Below are positions 1 through 10,080 of a stretch of 64,000 nucleotides of DNA, piece after piece (within the stretch, counting starts at the first letter, position 1; each line of letters starts with the position of its first letter). Position numbers and translations under genes: made by a program. The stretch is from Thalassotalea sp. Sam97 (GTDB taxonomy: Bacteria > Pseudomonadota > Gammaproteobacteria > Enterobacterales > Alteromonadaceae): contig NZ_CP166919.1 in the NCBI RefSeq assembly GCF_041379765.1, positions 1,550,001 to 1,614,000 of the forward strand. The letters are read 5' to 3'. A model generated the notes under the pieces. It made no database searches. It had not been told where the DNA came from and saw only the letters and a program-made list of their open reading frames with translations.

Positions 1-465
1 AAAGCGAAGTTAACGTTACCTTATGCGGTTGATGATGCATTAACAGCAATGGAATATGTAAGGACTAGGGCAAGCAAGTATGGTATCAATCCGAGCAAAA
101 TTGGTCTAATGGGTTTCTCTGCCGGGGGCAGTGTTGCGTTAGGTGCAAGTTATCGATACCAGAGCAATTCAAAACCTGATTTTGTAGTGCCTGTTTACCC
201 GTGGATCGACGTTGTTAATATTGAACAACCCAAAGCCGATGCTCCCCCTATGATCATTGTTTGTGCCACCGATGATAGTCTTGGCTTAGCAAAGGGTGCT
301 CTTAATTTATACAACTCTTATCTTGCAGCCGAAAAACATGTCGCTTTACATATGTATGATGAAGGAGGTCATGGATTTGGTATGAACAAACAAGGTTTGC
401 CATCAGATACTTGGATAGAAAGGGTTTATGATTGGCTCGTTGCCGAAAACTGGGTTGGTAATTAG
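1..465 (+). CDS. alpha/beta hydrolase (acetyl-esterase/BD-FAE-like), 3' part
   Basis: The reading frame is open from the first base, so the N-terminus lies outside the window; about 154 residues are visible. They contain the nucleophile elbow GFSAGG (Ser about residue 40 of the visible part), an acidic segment ATDDS that can supply the catalytic Asp, and GGHGFG near the end that supplies the His. This Ser-Asp-His arrangement is typical of dienelactone-hydrolase and xylan acetyl-esterase-like enzymes acting on small ester substrates. The substrate cannot be read from the sequence. The convergent neighbour is a NanR-type regulator, which makes a sialic-acid or sugar de-acetylation role conceivable but unproven. 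Confidence 0.8.
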   Translation, partial: KAKLTLPYAVDDALTAMEYVRTRASKYGINPSKIGLMGFSAGGSVALGASYRYQSNSKPDFVVPVYPWIDVVNIEQPKADAPPMIIVCATDDSLGLAKGALNLYNSYLAAEKHVALHMYDEGGHGFGMNKQGLPSDTWIERVYDWLVAENWVGN

Positions 466-595
466 TGACAATTCCTTTAACACGCTACTGAGTTCCCGAC
501 TAAATTGTTGCAGGGGGCATTAACTGTTGCGTCAATGGCAATAAAAAAGGACCTGGCGAAGCAGATCCTCATTGGTATTGTCTTATGATGCTGAA

Positions 596-1303
596 TTATT
601 CTGCGTAATACTTATCGAATACGTATTTAATATGCTGAGTCAGTGCTTTATCTGCTGCTTGCACATCATGCGCTTTGATGGCCTCGAAAATGGCTTTATG
701 ATCAGCGTAACTTTTTTCATTAAGTTCTAAATTATTTTGTGTACTTGGTCTTGAGTCGATAACCCAGTCAACCAATGCCTGATGAACAGCAACAAATATT
801 GGGTTGTTTGGAATCGATGCAATAACACGATGAAAGTAAATATCGGTTTTCTTAAATTGGTTATCGTTATCTAAGGCCTTTTTATTGCGCTCAAGGGCTT
901 GTTCTAATTCGGCTATTTGCTCATCAGTGGCATTTTCGGCAGCGTATCGTACTAAACTTGATTCAAAAAACGTCCGTAACTGATCAAAATATTTTAATCC
1001 ATTAGGCTGTGCTAGGAAGTCTTTTGATAAGCCGGATAGCTCTGAGATAATCGTGTCGGCAGACGGGCGAGTTACTCGAGTTCTTTCACCTGAACTGATC
1101 TTGACTAAGCCTTTACGTTGTAGTGCTGACAGCGCATCACGTATAGAAGGGCGGCCAACGCCAAAGGCAGTCATAAGGTCACGCTCTGAAGGCAATGCTT
1201 CACCTTCAGAAAGCTCACCTTGCCTGATCATCATTTCCAGCTCTTCTTCGACTGTTTCAGATAATTTTTTTCTTACAACTGGTTTTTTAATTGATATGCT
1301 CAT
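596..1303 (-). CDS. nanR: NanR-type GntR/FadR-family transcriptional regulator
   Basis: A 235-residue regulator with an N-terminal winged helix (about residues 15-75, with LPSERDLMTAFGVGRPSIRD) and a C-terminal FCD ligand-binding domain. From memory of E. coli NanR, the similarity runs along the whole length: ARKKLSE/VRKKLSE, then SADTIISELSGLSKDFL, FFESSLVRYAAE and NPIF. NanR represses sialic-acid catabolism and is released by N-acetylneuraminate. I chose the ATG at 1303 because AGAAGGA lies 8 nt upstream; the earlier ATG at 1312 would sit against the Shine-Dalgarno sequence. No nan catabolic genes are visible, so they may lie to the left of the window or elsewhere. Orthology to NanR rather than another FCD regulator is likely but not certain. 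Confidence 0.82.
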   Translation of the reverse strand: MSISIKKPVVRKKLSETVEEELEMMIRQGELSEGEALPSERDLMTAFGVGRPSIRDALSALQRKGLVKISSGERTRVTRPSADTIISELSGLSKDFLAQPNGLKYFDQLRTFFESSLVRYAAENATDEQIAELEQALERNKKALDNDNQFKKTDIYFHRVIASIPNNPIFVAVHQALVDWVIDSRPSTQNNLELNEKSYADHKAIFEAIKAHDVQAADKALTQHIKYVFDKYYAE

Positions 1304-1336
1304 GATATCCATCCTTCTATCACCCTATTGAGCTAT

Positions 1337-1396
1337 TATACCAGTGCAATTGTATTTGTGTAGTAAAAATTTCAATGTGGGTAAATTTTCTATACC
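1337..1396. promoter_or_regulatory. candidate NanR operator half-sites (two TATACCAG repeats)
   Basis: The octamer TATACCAG occurs at 1337-1344 and again at 1391-1398, 54 bp apart, in the short region upstream of the NanR-type gene. On the minus strand it reads CTGGTATA, containing the GGTATA hexamer known from E. coli NanR operators. In E. coli the hexamers are closely spaced in tandem, whereas here they are 54 bp apart, so this is a suggestive match only. Confidence 0.35.
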
Positions 1397-1497
1397 AGCA
1401 TTATGCATTAATCGTGTTTACGCTCGTCGCAAGCATATACGGTGCAATGGCAATGATCCGACACAGCGGTGAATTCGCTAAAGCAGCCATTTAGCGA

Positions 1498-2169
1498 CTA
1501 ATAATCGTGCCGATATGCTGTACAGCGCTTAAGCAAACTAATAAACGCCATTAGATCGCGGTCGAAACTGTCGGCAGGTAGATAAACATGATAGCCGTAC
1601 GCCTGTTGTAAGTGTTGGCTGCGATGCAGAAACGCAGCAATTGGTCCACGGTACAAGTGTTTGCCTTTAAAGGGCTCAAAATTTATCACAGCTTTGTCTA
1701 AGCTGAGTTGTTTGTATTTTACGGCGATTGCGGCCAAATCTTTTTGTTCATGCAGCAGTTTGTTGGCAAGGCGCGGTGTGATCCCTTCACCAAGGCAATC
1801 AATATCTGTTAGTTTTAAGCCAACGTACGGCAGTTGAATATTATCCTGTGCAATTTTCACCTGATTAATATCGAGAATATCATTCCAACTAAGTTTAATA
1901 TGCCCCCACGGGTGGTTACATTGAAATATGTCGGGGGTTAATATGTAGCTTGCTTTGGGCTGAAACTTTTTAACGAATCCAACGACAATAATGACAATCG
2001 CGGCGAGCTTAAGCCCCATTATCGGAAATCGATATTGCTCGTTGATGACCCAACCGATCATGATAGCGACTAACAGTAATACAGTGCCAATAACCATTAA
2101 GAATCGATGATGACGTCTTGATAATGGGTATATTTCAATGCGTGGCTTCATCTGTGGTTTACTTAACAT
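1498..2169 (-). CDS. DUF2982-like membrane protein
   Basis: A protein of about 223 residues with two adjacent hydrophobic segments near the N-terminus (about residues 20-38 and 48-65), followed by a soluble domain of about 150 residues. The layout and sequence resemble DUF2982 proteins of Shewanella and Vibrio, which have no assigned function. The soluble part includes SWNDILDINQ and a C-terminal YGYHVYLPADSFDRDL segment. The start is uncertain: a TTG at 2175 and an ATG at 2169 are both in frame and neither has a strong ribosome-binding site; I use the ATG. It stands alone between nanR and a divergent small membrane protein gene. Confidence 0.6.
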   Translation of the reverse strand: MLSKPQMKPRIEIYPLSRRHHRFLMVIGTVLLLVAIMIGWVINEQYRFPIMGLKLAAIVIIVVGFVKKFQPKASYILTPDIFQCNHPWGHIKLSWNDILDINQVKIAQDNIQLPYVGLKLTDIDCLGEGITPRLANKLLHEQKDLAAIAVKYKQLSLDKAVINFEPFKGKHLYRGPIAAFLHRSQHLQQAYGYHVYLPADSFDRDLMAFISLLKRCTAYRHDY

Positions 2170-2312
2170 TAACAATGTGTTTATCTTGTCAGAACACTTG
2201 CTTTTTGGCTAATTTTTTCCATAGTTATAGTCAATCGTAGTGCACCGATATATTGATGTTTTCAATGATATATCAGTGATAATGTCGTTTCTGTTAGGTT
2301 CTAGGAGGGAAT

Positions 2313-2645
2313 ATGTCGCAAGATCAGCTCAACGATAGTTTGTTCAAGTTAGATAGTCGCACGATTTCCTTGATCAGCTACTTAACCATTTTTGGCTGGG
2401 TAGTGGCATTGGTTTTACATGGTAATAACCCATCTCGATTAGCGGCTTTTCATTTACGCCAGTCATTAGGTGTTTTACTGACATGGGTGGTACTTAGTTT
2501 TATCCCTGTTATCGGCTGGTTATTGGCGTTACCTGTGCTGTATTTATGGGCGTGCGGTATTTATTACGCATTTACCGAGCAAAAACATGTGGTGCCAGTG
2601 TTAGGCGACTTTTATCAACAAAGTTTTAAAACCCTAATCGATTAA
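2313..2645 (+). CDS. DUF4870-like small membrane protein
   Basis: A 110-residue protein preceded by a strong Shine-Dalgarno AGGAGGG shortly before the ATG. It has a short polar N-terminus followed by hydrophobic segments around residues 20-40, 50-70 and 72-90, with the AAFHLRQSLG stretch between them. This arrangement matches the DUF4870 family of small, mostly three-helix membrane proteins of unknown function. It is monocistronic: recC follows after a gap of about 220 bp. Confidence 0.65.
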   Translation: MSQDQLNDSLFKLDSRTISLISYLTIFGWVVALVLHGNNPSRLAAFHLRQSLGVLLTWVVLSFIPVIGWLLALPVLYLWACGIYYAFTEQKHVVPVLGDFYQQSFKTLID

Positions 2646-2863
2646 GTTTATTTTCTTGGGTGTTTATGCAAATATCCATTTTTACGGTTATTTGCATTCC
2701 ATATTCTTCTTTAGCAACCTCAAACTCGTTAATACTCCCTTACCTGAACGTGACTCTGGTGACGAAGTCTACAAACGGACTCTTTGCCACGCTTTACCCT
2801 AGAGTATTTACCAATAGTGTGATTAAATCGTGATAATTCGATAGGACTTATCCGGAGTTGATT

Positions 2864-5800
2864 TTGATCTACATATACCCGGCAAACCGCATGGAAGATT
2901 TGCTCACCCTGTTTGCCAACATCCGCCAATTTAAACCGCTACCGATACTGCAAAAAGAAGTGGTTGTGGTGCAAAGCCAAGGTTTACAGCATTGGCTGAA
3001 TATGGAATTGGCTAAGGTCAATAAGATCAGCATGAACTGCGAGTTTGTCCTCCCCGCCCAGTATTTGTGGAAAATGCTGCGCACGTTGTGCCAGGACGAG
3101 TTTCCTGAGCAAACACCCTATGCTCGAGAAGTCTTGGCGTGGCGAATAGACGCTCTATTACAGCAACAAGAGGTGCTAGATGATCCTCGTTGTGACGCTG
3201 CAACGGCATATTGGCGTAATCAACAAGGTAATGATGCATTAAAACGATTTCAGCTCGCAGTAAAGTTAGCGGATTTGTACGAACAATACCTTATTTATCG
3301 CCCTGAGTGGTTAACGCAATGGCAAAACAACCACCCAGCACAGGTAGATGATGCAACCTTGGGATTTCGTACAACCGAGCAGTGGCAAAGTGCTATCTGG
3401 CAACATTTACAACAGCAAAGTCGTTATGACGTCGAACAATTGCTGCAGTTAGCGATAGCCAATATCGCCGAGCTAAAACATCTATTACCCTCACGTATTT
3501 CCTTGTTTGGCATTAACGCCTTAGCGCCTATGTGGCTGAAGTTTTTGAATATGCTGGCAGAGCATATTGATGTTCATATATTTCACTTAAATCCGTGTTA
3601 TGAATATTGGGGTGATGTTGCCACCGATAAGATGAAGGTAAAGAAAGCCTATTTGCATAAAATTGGTCAATGGCCAACAGATATTGAGGCCACCGTCGAT
3701 GTGAATCCATTGCTAGCGAACTTGGGTCAACAAGGGCGAGAGTTTTTAAGTTTGCTGCATGACTTTGACAACATTGAAATTCCTCTTTACGACGAGTTAT
3801 ATGAGGAAAATCAGCAGGATCTCAGCGAGCAAAACACCCCGAATGTGTTAACCTGTATTCAAAAAGATATCCTCACTTTAACGGATCGTCGTCAACAACC
3901 CATCATTCAACACGATGATTCTATTGTTATCACCAGTGCACATAGTGCACTTCGTGAAGTACAGGGCTTACATGATTACTTATTGCACCTGTTTAATGAC
4001 AACCCAACATTAACGCCAAAAGATGTCATTGTTATGTGTCCTGAAGTGGAACAATATGCGCCGTATATTGATTCAGTATTTGTGCGCGGTTGGGAGGACA
4101 TTGGCGACAATGTTCCTCCGCTGCCATGTTCAATCGCAGATAGGATCAGTAAGGAAAGTGAACCACTGGTGTCGGCATTTAGCCAATTGTTAACCTTACC
4201 TGATAGCCGCTACAGTGCCACGTTCATCATTGATATGTTGCGTTTACAACATGTTCAATTGCAATTTGGTTTTTCTGAATCCGATGTCGATTTGATTATT
4301 GGATGGCTTGATATTGCCAACATTTATTGGGGGCTTGATGGCGATCATAAAGCATCTATCCTTGGGGCGACAGAGCAAACGGATTCGTTTACATGGCAAC
4401 AAGGATTAACCAAGTTGTTGCATGGATTTGCTTATGCCGACGAAGATACCTTACGTGGCAATAGCATTTGCTTGCAAAATGTAGAAGGCAACGACGCCAT
4501 CGTCCTTGGCAAATTGATGCTGTTTATTGAGCAACTACAACGTGCACGCCAGTTATTTAGTGGCGCACATTCACCAAAAGAATGGCATCGGATCTTATCT
4601 GAACAAGTACAACGTTTATTTGCTCGCACCGATAATGATAATGGTTTGTTGATCATCGAACACGCGCTTGAACAGCTTTACGAATACAGTGAAGAGGCCA
4701 AATATCAACAAGCGGTTGATATTCGTATCATCAGAGATTTTGCCAATCATCATTTTTCACAGCCTGATCCTGGGCGCCAGTTTATGATAGGGCAAATCAC
4801 CTTTTGTTCAATGATGCCGATGCGTTCGATTCCATTTAAAGTGGTTGCTGTACTGGGTCTTAACGATGGTGAATATCCACGACAACGTACACCGGTAGGC
4901 TTTGATTTAATGGCACAGGCGAAAGCAAAAGCTGGCGACAGATCACGTCGAGGTGACGATCGTTACCTATTTTTAGAGGCGTTGATAAGCGCTCGACAAT
5001 ACTTTTATGTAAGCTATCAAGGTAAAGACGTAAAAAACAATAATGATCGTCAACCATCGGTGGTGTTAACTGAATTGCTCGATTACTTGCAATACGGCTA
5101 TGGTTGGCGTGTTGATCAAGCATCGCCTAAAGGGCACTTGCGACAGTTGCCGTTACAGGCATTCAGTGTCGATAATTATCGGTCAGATAATCGTTTCGCC
5201 AGTTTTGATGGTAACTGGTTGCGCTTGTTGCAAAGCGATGTGCACGTGCACAATGGCGAATCTACGACATTAGAGGATAATGGTATTGAAGCGTCGTTAG
5301 TCGAAGACGGTGTCGATATATCGGCATTGATCGCCTTTTATCAGCACCCAAGCCAATATTACGCTCGTCATCAGCTTAAGTTGTTTTTCCAAGATAACAA
5401 CAATTTAATTAACGATGTCGAGCCGTTTCAAAATAACGCATTACAGCGCTATAAATACTGTCAAGGGGTGCTAGACATCGCCCTTAATCACCCTCACAGC
5501 GATGTTGTAACACAGCAGCAAAAAACGTCAAAGGTTGATGAGTTTACTCGTTATAGCTTACTTTCTGGTGATCTTGCTGATGATCAGCGAAGCATTGATG
5601 ATACGCACATGTGGCAACAACAAATGTTAGCGTTTGGGCAGTCCATTAACCAACATATCCAAGCCGTTGCTGAGCAAGCGATGACGTTAGAGCAACAGCA
5701 ATCGATGGCAATGACAACGACCGTCAACGTCCCAGATGTTGGTCATATCGACTTAACAGGTGACGTGCAATGGCTCGATGCACACGACAAATATATCGTG

Positions 5801-6325
5801 GTAGCCTATCGCCATGCCAGTGTTAAAGGAAAGGACTTGATTGCCTTGTATTTACGTCATTTGTATGCGTGTGCCGTCGCGTCAGCCAAGCCCGTCTATA
5901 CGTTCGGCTATTTCTTTAAACAAAGTAAAGATGGTGATGAGCAAGTGGAGATCGTTCAATTCGCACCGACGATCAACTGTACTGAGCGATTAACCCATTT
6001 ATTGACCTTATTCGCCAAGGGGCAAAAAACGCCATTGTTATTAAACCCAAACATCGCTGCAGATTACATGCTTAAAAAAGGCGAATACACCGATACCGTA
6101 CCAGCCCAATCAAAGTTTATTAATGATTGGGTAGGTAATGATTTTGGCTATGGTAGCGGGTATAGCAAGGATGTGTACATCAACTATTTTTGGCCGCAGT
6201 GTCCAGACATTGACGAGGTATGGCCATTATTGGATGAGGTTTATAGCCCATTATTTAAGGATGTGCGTATGCAAACCATTGCCTTAGCGGAATGTAGCTT
6301 TAGCCCTTGGCAAGCTGGAGAGTAA
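2864..6325 (+). CDS. recC: exodeoxyribonuclease V, RecC subunit
   Basis: An 1153-residue RecC, the subunit of RecBCD that channels the unwound strands and recognises Chi during double-strand-break repair. The N-terminus MIYIYPANRM aligns residue for residue with E. coli RecC MLRVYHSNRL, which supports a TTG start at 2864; GGAG lies 7 nt upstream. An in-frame TTG at 2858 would leave only 1-2 nt to that Shine-Dalgarno sequence. Further RecC-like stretches are VVQSQGLQHWL, QYLIYRPEWL and the SRISLFGINALAPMWL region. It overlaps nothing and is followed 2 nt later by recB, forming a recC-recB-recD operon without the ptrA gene that separates recC and recB in E. coli. Confidence 0.95.
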   Translation: MIYIYPANRMEDLLTLFANIRQFKPLPILQKEVVVVQSQGLQHWLNMELAKVNKISMNCEFVLPAQYLWKMLRTLCQDEFPEQTPYAREVLAWRIDALLQQQEVLDDPRCDAATAYWRNQQGNDALKRFQLAVKLADLYEQYLIYRPEWLTQWQNNHPAQVDDATLGFRTTEQWQSAIWQHLQQQSRYDVEQLLQLAIANIAELKHLLPSRISLFGINALAPMWLKFLNMLAEHIDVHIFHLNPCYEYWGDVATDKMKVKKAYLHKIGQWPTDIEATVDVNPLLANLGQQGREFLSLLHDFDNIEIPLYDELYEENQQDLSEQNTPNVLTCIQKDILTLTDRRQQPIIQHDDSIVITSAHSALREVQGLHDYLLHLFNDNPTLTPKDVIVMCPEVEQYAPYIDSVFVRGWEDIGDNVPPLPCSIADRISKESEPLVSAFSQLLTLPDSRYSATFIIDMLRLQHVQLQFGFSESDVDLIIGWLDIANIYWGLDGDHKASILGATEQTDSFTWQQGLTKLLHGFAYADEDTLRGNSICLQNVEGNDAIVLGKLMLFIEQLQRARQLFSGAHSPKEWHRILSEQVQRLFARTDNDNGLLIIEHALEQLYEYSEEAKYQQAVDIRIIRDFANHHFSQPDPGRQFMIGQITFCSMMPMRSIPFKVVAVLGLNDGEYPRQRTPVGFDLMAQAKAKAGDRSRRGDDRYLFLEALISARQYFYVSYQGKDVKNNNDRQPSVVLTELLDYLQYGYGWRVDQASPKGHLRQLPLQAFSVDNYRSDNRFASFDGNWLRLLQSDVHVHNGESTTLEDNGIEASLVEDGVDISALIAFYQHPSQYYARHQLKLFFQDNNNLINDVEPFQNNALQRYKYCQGVLDIALNHPHSDVVTQQQKTSKVDEFTRYSLLSGDLADDQRSIDDTHMWQQQMLAFGQSINQHIQAVAEQAMTLEQQQSMAMTTTVNVPDVGHIDLTGDVQWLDAHDKYIVVAYRHASVKGKDLIALYLRHLYACAVASAKPVYTFGYFFKQSKDGDEQVEIVQFAPTINCTERLTHLLTLFAKGQKTPLLLNPNIAADYMLKKGEYTDTVPAQSKFINDWVGNDFGYGSGYSKDVYINYFWPQCPDIDEVWPLLDEVYSPLFKDVRMQTIALAECSFSPWQAGE

Positions 6326-6327
6326 CG

Positions 6328-9300
6328 ATGACTGAAAATTTAACTGCCGAGCGCATAGATTTAACTGGCTCGCATTTAATTGAGGCAAGTGCAGGAACGG
6401 GGAAAACGTTTAATATTACTCGTATCTATTTGCGTATGCTGCTCGAGCGTCAACTCTCGGTTGAGCAAATTTTGGTGATGACCTTTACCAAAGCGGCGAC
6501 AGAGGAGATCCGCGGCCGGATTGATGCGTTTTTGCGTGATACCTTGCAACATTGGGATGTTTACACCGCGGATGAAGGCAACCCGTATTTTTACCACCTT
6601 GGCCAGGTGGTTGAGCGCGCTTACGCCATTGTTGCCATTAAGCATGCGCTAATTAACCTAGATCAGGCAGCGATATACACCATTCACGGCTTTTGCTCTC
6701 GTATATTGAGTGAGCAAGCTTTTGCTTCAGGTGTCAATTTTTCCAGTCAAATGGAAACCGATGACAGCTCGCTATACATTCAGGCGTGCCAAGATCACTA
6801 TCGCTTATTACAGCATAACAATGAAGCGACTTTTCAAAAACTGGTGCAGTTGTGGCCAACCCCGGAAGACTTTAGTCAGCAGTTTTCCGCTGTCCTGCGC
6901 TCTAACATCGAAACCCGTGTCGATACCAAGGCATCGGTGATCAGTCAAATTATTGCTCTGGCAGAGCAAGGCTACCGACAATTACTTGACAACGAAGTCC
7001 TACTTGCACGTCATCTCATTGACAACAAATCGGGAAAAACACATAAAGACCGGATTGCAGAATGGCAGCACTTGCTGTCGTTTTGCCAATCGCTTAAGGC
7101 TTTTAATCAGCAATATAAGCGACAATTACAAGCCAATGATATCAACGACACCCTGTTGCAAGACTTTGCGCAGTTACTGTCGGAAAAAGCGAATTTTAAT
7201 TTTGTTTCAACCGGCCGTTTCGGTAAAGACAAAGCCATTAAAGCGACGCTCAATGCGGCGGTGAGTTATTGTCATGCACTTGAAAAACACGTTAAGGCGT
7301 TTGCTAAATTACAGCAAAGTGTTGCCAGTTATGAAGTCTTACTTGATGCCATAACGGATATCAAAGCGAAAGTTCTCGACAGTAAAGAGCAATTAATGTT
7401 GTTAGGTTTTGATGATTTAATTGTGCAATTACAGCAAGCTCTTATGAATGAACGCCAGTTGCCACAAAAGCCATTAACTCAGGCGTTACAACAGCAATAC
7501 CCCGTTGCCTTAGTGGATGAATTCCAGGATACCGATGCGCAACAGTTTAGCATTCTCAGCGATGTTTATATTCGTTATATAGACGATGACAACGCTCTAG
7601 CTTTGTATTTAATTGGCGATCCTAAACAGGCCATATATGGCTTCCGTGGCGGCGATATTTTTACCTATTTAAAAGCCGCTGATGTTGTTAATAAACGCTG
7701 GTTTATGGACACCAATTGGCGCAGCAGTGCCGCCATGGTTAATGCTTATAATCATTTATTTTATGGCGGTGATATCAATCAAGACTATGCACAGGTGTTC
7801 GGTTACGGCATTGATTATCAACCGGTATTGGCATCGCCAAAGGCAAGCGAGAGTTGTTTGCTTGATGATGTGGATAGCCCAAGCGCTACGAATATGCGCC
7901 AAGCCGCGATGCGGTTTGTGCAATTAGATGATGAACAAGACTACCATTCTCGGGGCAAGGCGAAAGCCGATTTTCGCCAACACCTTGCATCATGGTGTGC
8001 AGCAGAAATAACTCGTTTACTGACCACCGCACGCATCAAAAAGGGTGAGCAACAAGCATCGTTAAGCGCCGCTGATATCGCAGTTTTAGTTCGTGATGGT
8101 ACGGAAGCTAAGGACATACAACAGGCATTAAATGATGCAAATATAGCCAGTGTTTATAAGTCGCAACGTGATAACTTATTCCATTCATTAGAAGCGAGTG
8201 ACGCCATAAGCGTATTAAAGGCGATCATCAATTGTCGAGATGACAAGCAATTTGTCGCCGCGTTAGCGACTTGCTACTTTGGTTTTGATAGCATTATGCT
8301 AACCCGCGTCAATGATGATGAAGCGTATTACGAACAAGTAAAATCTTGGTTTTTCGAGCTTCATCAATTGTGGATGCGCCGTGGCTTTATGGCCATGGCC
8401 CTCAAATTACTGCATGACTATTACCCTCGTCACAAGCAGGCCAATGAACGCCAGTTAACCAATATGTTGCACTTGTTTGAGGTACTGCAATCAGCATCAC
8501 AAACTCGCAAACAACCACAACAGTTATTGGCCTATTTAATTGAGCAGTGCCACAATCCATTTGCCGAAGTGGCTGAGCTGCGCTTAGAAAGTGATGCAAA
8601 CTTAGTGCAGATTGTCACGCAACATGGCTCAAAAGGTCTCGAATATCCGGTGGTGTTTGTTCCGTTTAGTTCGCGCCACAAAGATCCAAGTAAACAAGGC
8701 ACGACAACCAAAAAAGTTATTAAATATCATGATGATGATAACCAACTGGCATTACACATCGGTGATAACAAACAGTATTTGCAACGCATGGTCGATGAAT
8801 CTTACGCAGAAGATATTCGTCTTTTATACGTTGCCATAACCCGTGCTGAGCATTTGTGTTATCTGCCAGTCGCGCAATTTGCGGATTATCACAAATCACC
8901 TATCGGTCACGTCTTAAAAATGCAGCAAGGGCAAGATTTTGCGCAAACCATTACCCAGTTAGCGGCGAATTGTCCTGAGGATATGTGTTATCAACGCGTT
9001 TCATCGCAGCCTGCTGCGCCGTTACCTGTTCAAGGCGACGGCGATGTGTCGTATCAAGTGCAACATTTTTCTGGACGAATAGAGCGTGACTGGTGGCTTA
9101 GCTCGTTTTCGGCATTGACTCGTAATTTACGTCATAGTGGTCGGCAACAAAAAGATCGCGATCAATTAGATGGCAATGACACCGATTCGCAACAGGCCAG
9201 TGATGCGATTCGATTCACCTTCCCCAAAGGCGCACAAAGCGGCAATTTATTGCATGATGTACTAGAGCACAGCGACTTTGCTCAGCCTAACTGGTCAAAA

Positions 9301-10080
9301 GTCGCCGATTTTCGGTTACAAAAACTTGCCAACCTAACCGATGGTTTTAAGTTATCGTCGTTTTATGCTTGGCTCGACAGTATCGTTGCGGCGCCATTTA
9401 ATCAACAGGGCTTGTCATTATCACAACTACCGTATAGCAATACGTTACGTGAGGCAGAATTTTATTTTCCAATGGAGCAGGTCAATTTAGCTGAACTCAA
9501 CTTTATATTGACTGAATTTCGAACCTCGCTTGGTCATAAAAATACGCAACTTAAAACATTGAGTTTACCTGAACACCGAGCCTTACAGGGGATGATGCAC
9601 GGCTTTATTGATCTGATTTTTAAGGACAATGCATCAGATTGTTATTATGTAGCAGATTATAAATCCAGTTATTTAGGCGATAGCATGGCAGATTACACGC
9701 CAACAAAACTTTCTGAGCATGTGATAACACATGCTTATGATCTACAGTTTTTGATTTATGCCCTCGCGTTACATCGCTATCTGCAAGAGCGTATGAGTGA
9801 TTATCAGTTTGCGCAGCATTTTGGTGGCGTATATTACTTTTACCTGCGTGGCATGAGTGACCGTAATCTAGACACTCAAGGCATATTTTATCATCCATTG
9901 TCGGCAACCTTGCTTGATAGCCTTAATGCGGTGTTTTCTGGGCATTCATTGTCGGCACAACAAAAACAGTTGTTAGTCGAGGATTTTCAACGATTAGCCA
10001 CAAGCCGACAATGGCAACCACTGGACGGTGATAATGAGCAACAAAGGCCGCTAATGGATAATAATATGGTGTCAAAATGA
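6328..10080 (+). CDS. recB: exodeoxyribonuclease V, RecB subunit (helicase/nuclease)
   Basis: A 1250-residue UvrD/Rep-type 3'-5' helicase fused to a RecB nuclease domain, the catalytic core of RecBCD. Visible motifs are Walker A ASAGTGKTF (Lys about residue 26), FTKAATEE (motif Ia), DEFQDTD (motif II, about residue 398), GDPKQAIYGFRGGD (motif III), VTQHGSKGLEYPVVF (motif V), LLYVAITRA (motif VI) and the nuclease motif ADYKSSYLG (about residue 1110), which contains the metal-binding Asp and the Lys. The start is the ATG at 6328, 2 nt after the recC stop, with GGAGAG overlapping the end of recC. An in-frame start at 6307 inside recC is less likely. The stop overlaps the recD start (ATGA). Confidence 0.96.
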   Translation: MTENLTAERIDLTGSHLIEASAGTGKTFNITRIYLRMLLERQLSVEQILVMTFTKAATEEIRGRIDAFLRDTLQHWDVYTADEGNPYFYHLGQVVERAYAIVAIKHALINLDQAAIYTIHGFCSRILSEQAFASGVNFSSQMETDDSSLYIQACQDHYRLLQHNNEATFQKLVQLWPTPEDFSQQFSAVLRSNIETRVDTKASVISQIIALAEQGYRQLLDNEVLLARHLIDNKSGKTHKDRIAEWQHLLSFCQSLKAFNQQYKRQLQANDINDTLLQDFAQLLSEKANFNFVSTGRFGKDKAIKATLNAAVSYCHALEKHVKAFAKLQQSVASYEVLLDAITDIKAKVLDSKEQLMLLGFDDLIVQLQQALMNERQLPQKPLTQALQQQYPVALVDEFQDTDAQQFSILSDVYIRYIDDDNALALYLIGDPKQAIYGFRGGDIFTYLKAADVVNKRWFMDTNWRSSAAMVNAYNHLFYGGDINQDYAQVFGYGIDYQPVLASPKASESCLLDDVDSPSATNMRQAAMRFVQLDDEQDYHSRGKAKADFRQHLASWCAAEITRLLTTARIKKGEQQASLSAADIAVLVRDGTEAKDIQQALNDANIASVYKSQRDNLFHSLEASDAISVLKAIINCRDDKQFVAALATCYFGFDSIMLTRVNDDEAYYEQVKSWFFELHQLWMRRGFMAMALKLLHDYYPRHKQANERQLTNMLHLFEVLQSASQTRKQPQQLLAYLIEQCHNPFAEVAELRLESDANLVQIVTQHGSKGLEYPVVFVPFSSRHKDPSKQGTTTKKVIKYHDDDNQLALHIGDNKQYLQRMVDESYAEDIRLLYVAITRAEHLCYLPVAQFADYHKSPIGHVLKMQQGQDFAQTITQLAANCPEDMCYQRVSSQPAAPLPVQGDGDVSYQVQHFSGRIERDWWLSSFSALTRNLRHSGRQQKDRDQLDGNDTDSQQASDAIRFTFPKGAQSGNLLHDVLEHSDFAQPNWSKVADFRLQKLANLTDGFKLSSFYAWLDSIVAAPFNQQGLSLSQLPYSNTLREAEFYFPMEQVNLAELNFILTEFRTSLGHKNTQLKTLSLPEHRALQGMMHGFIDLIFKDNASDCYYVADYKSSYLGDSMADYTPTKLSEHVITHAYDLQFLIYALALHRYLQERMSDYQFAQHFGGVYYFYLRGMSDRNLDTQGIFYHPLSATLLDSLNAVFSGHSLSAQQKQLLVEDFQRLATSRQWQPLDGDNEQQRPLMDNNMVSK

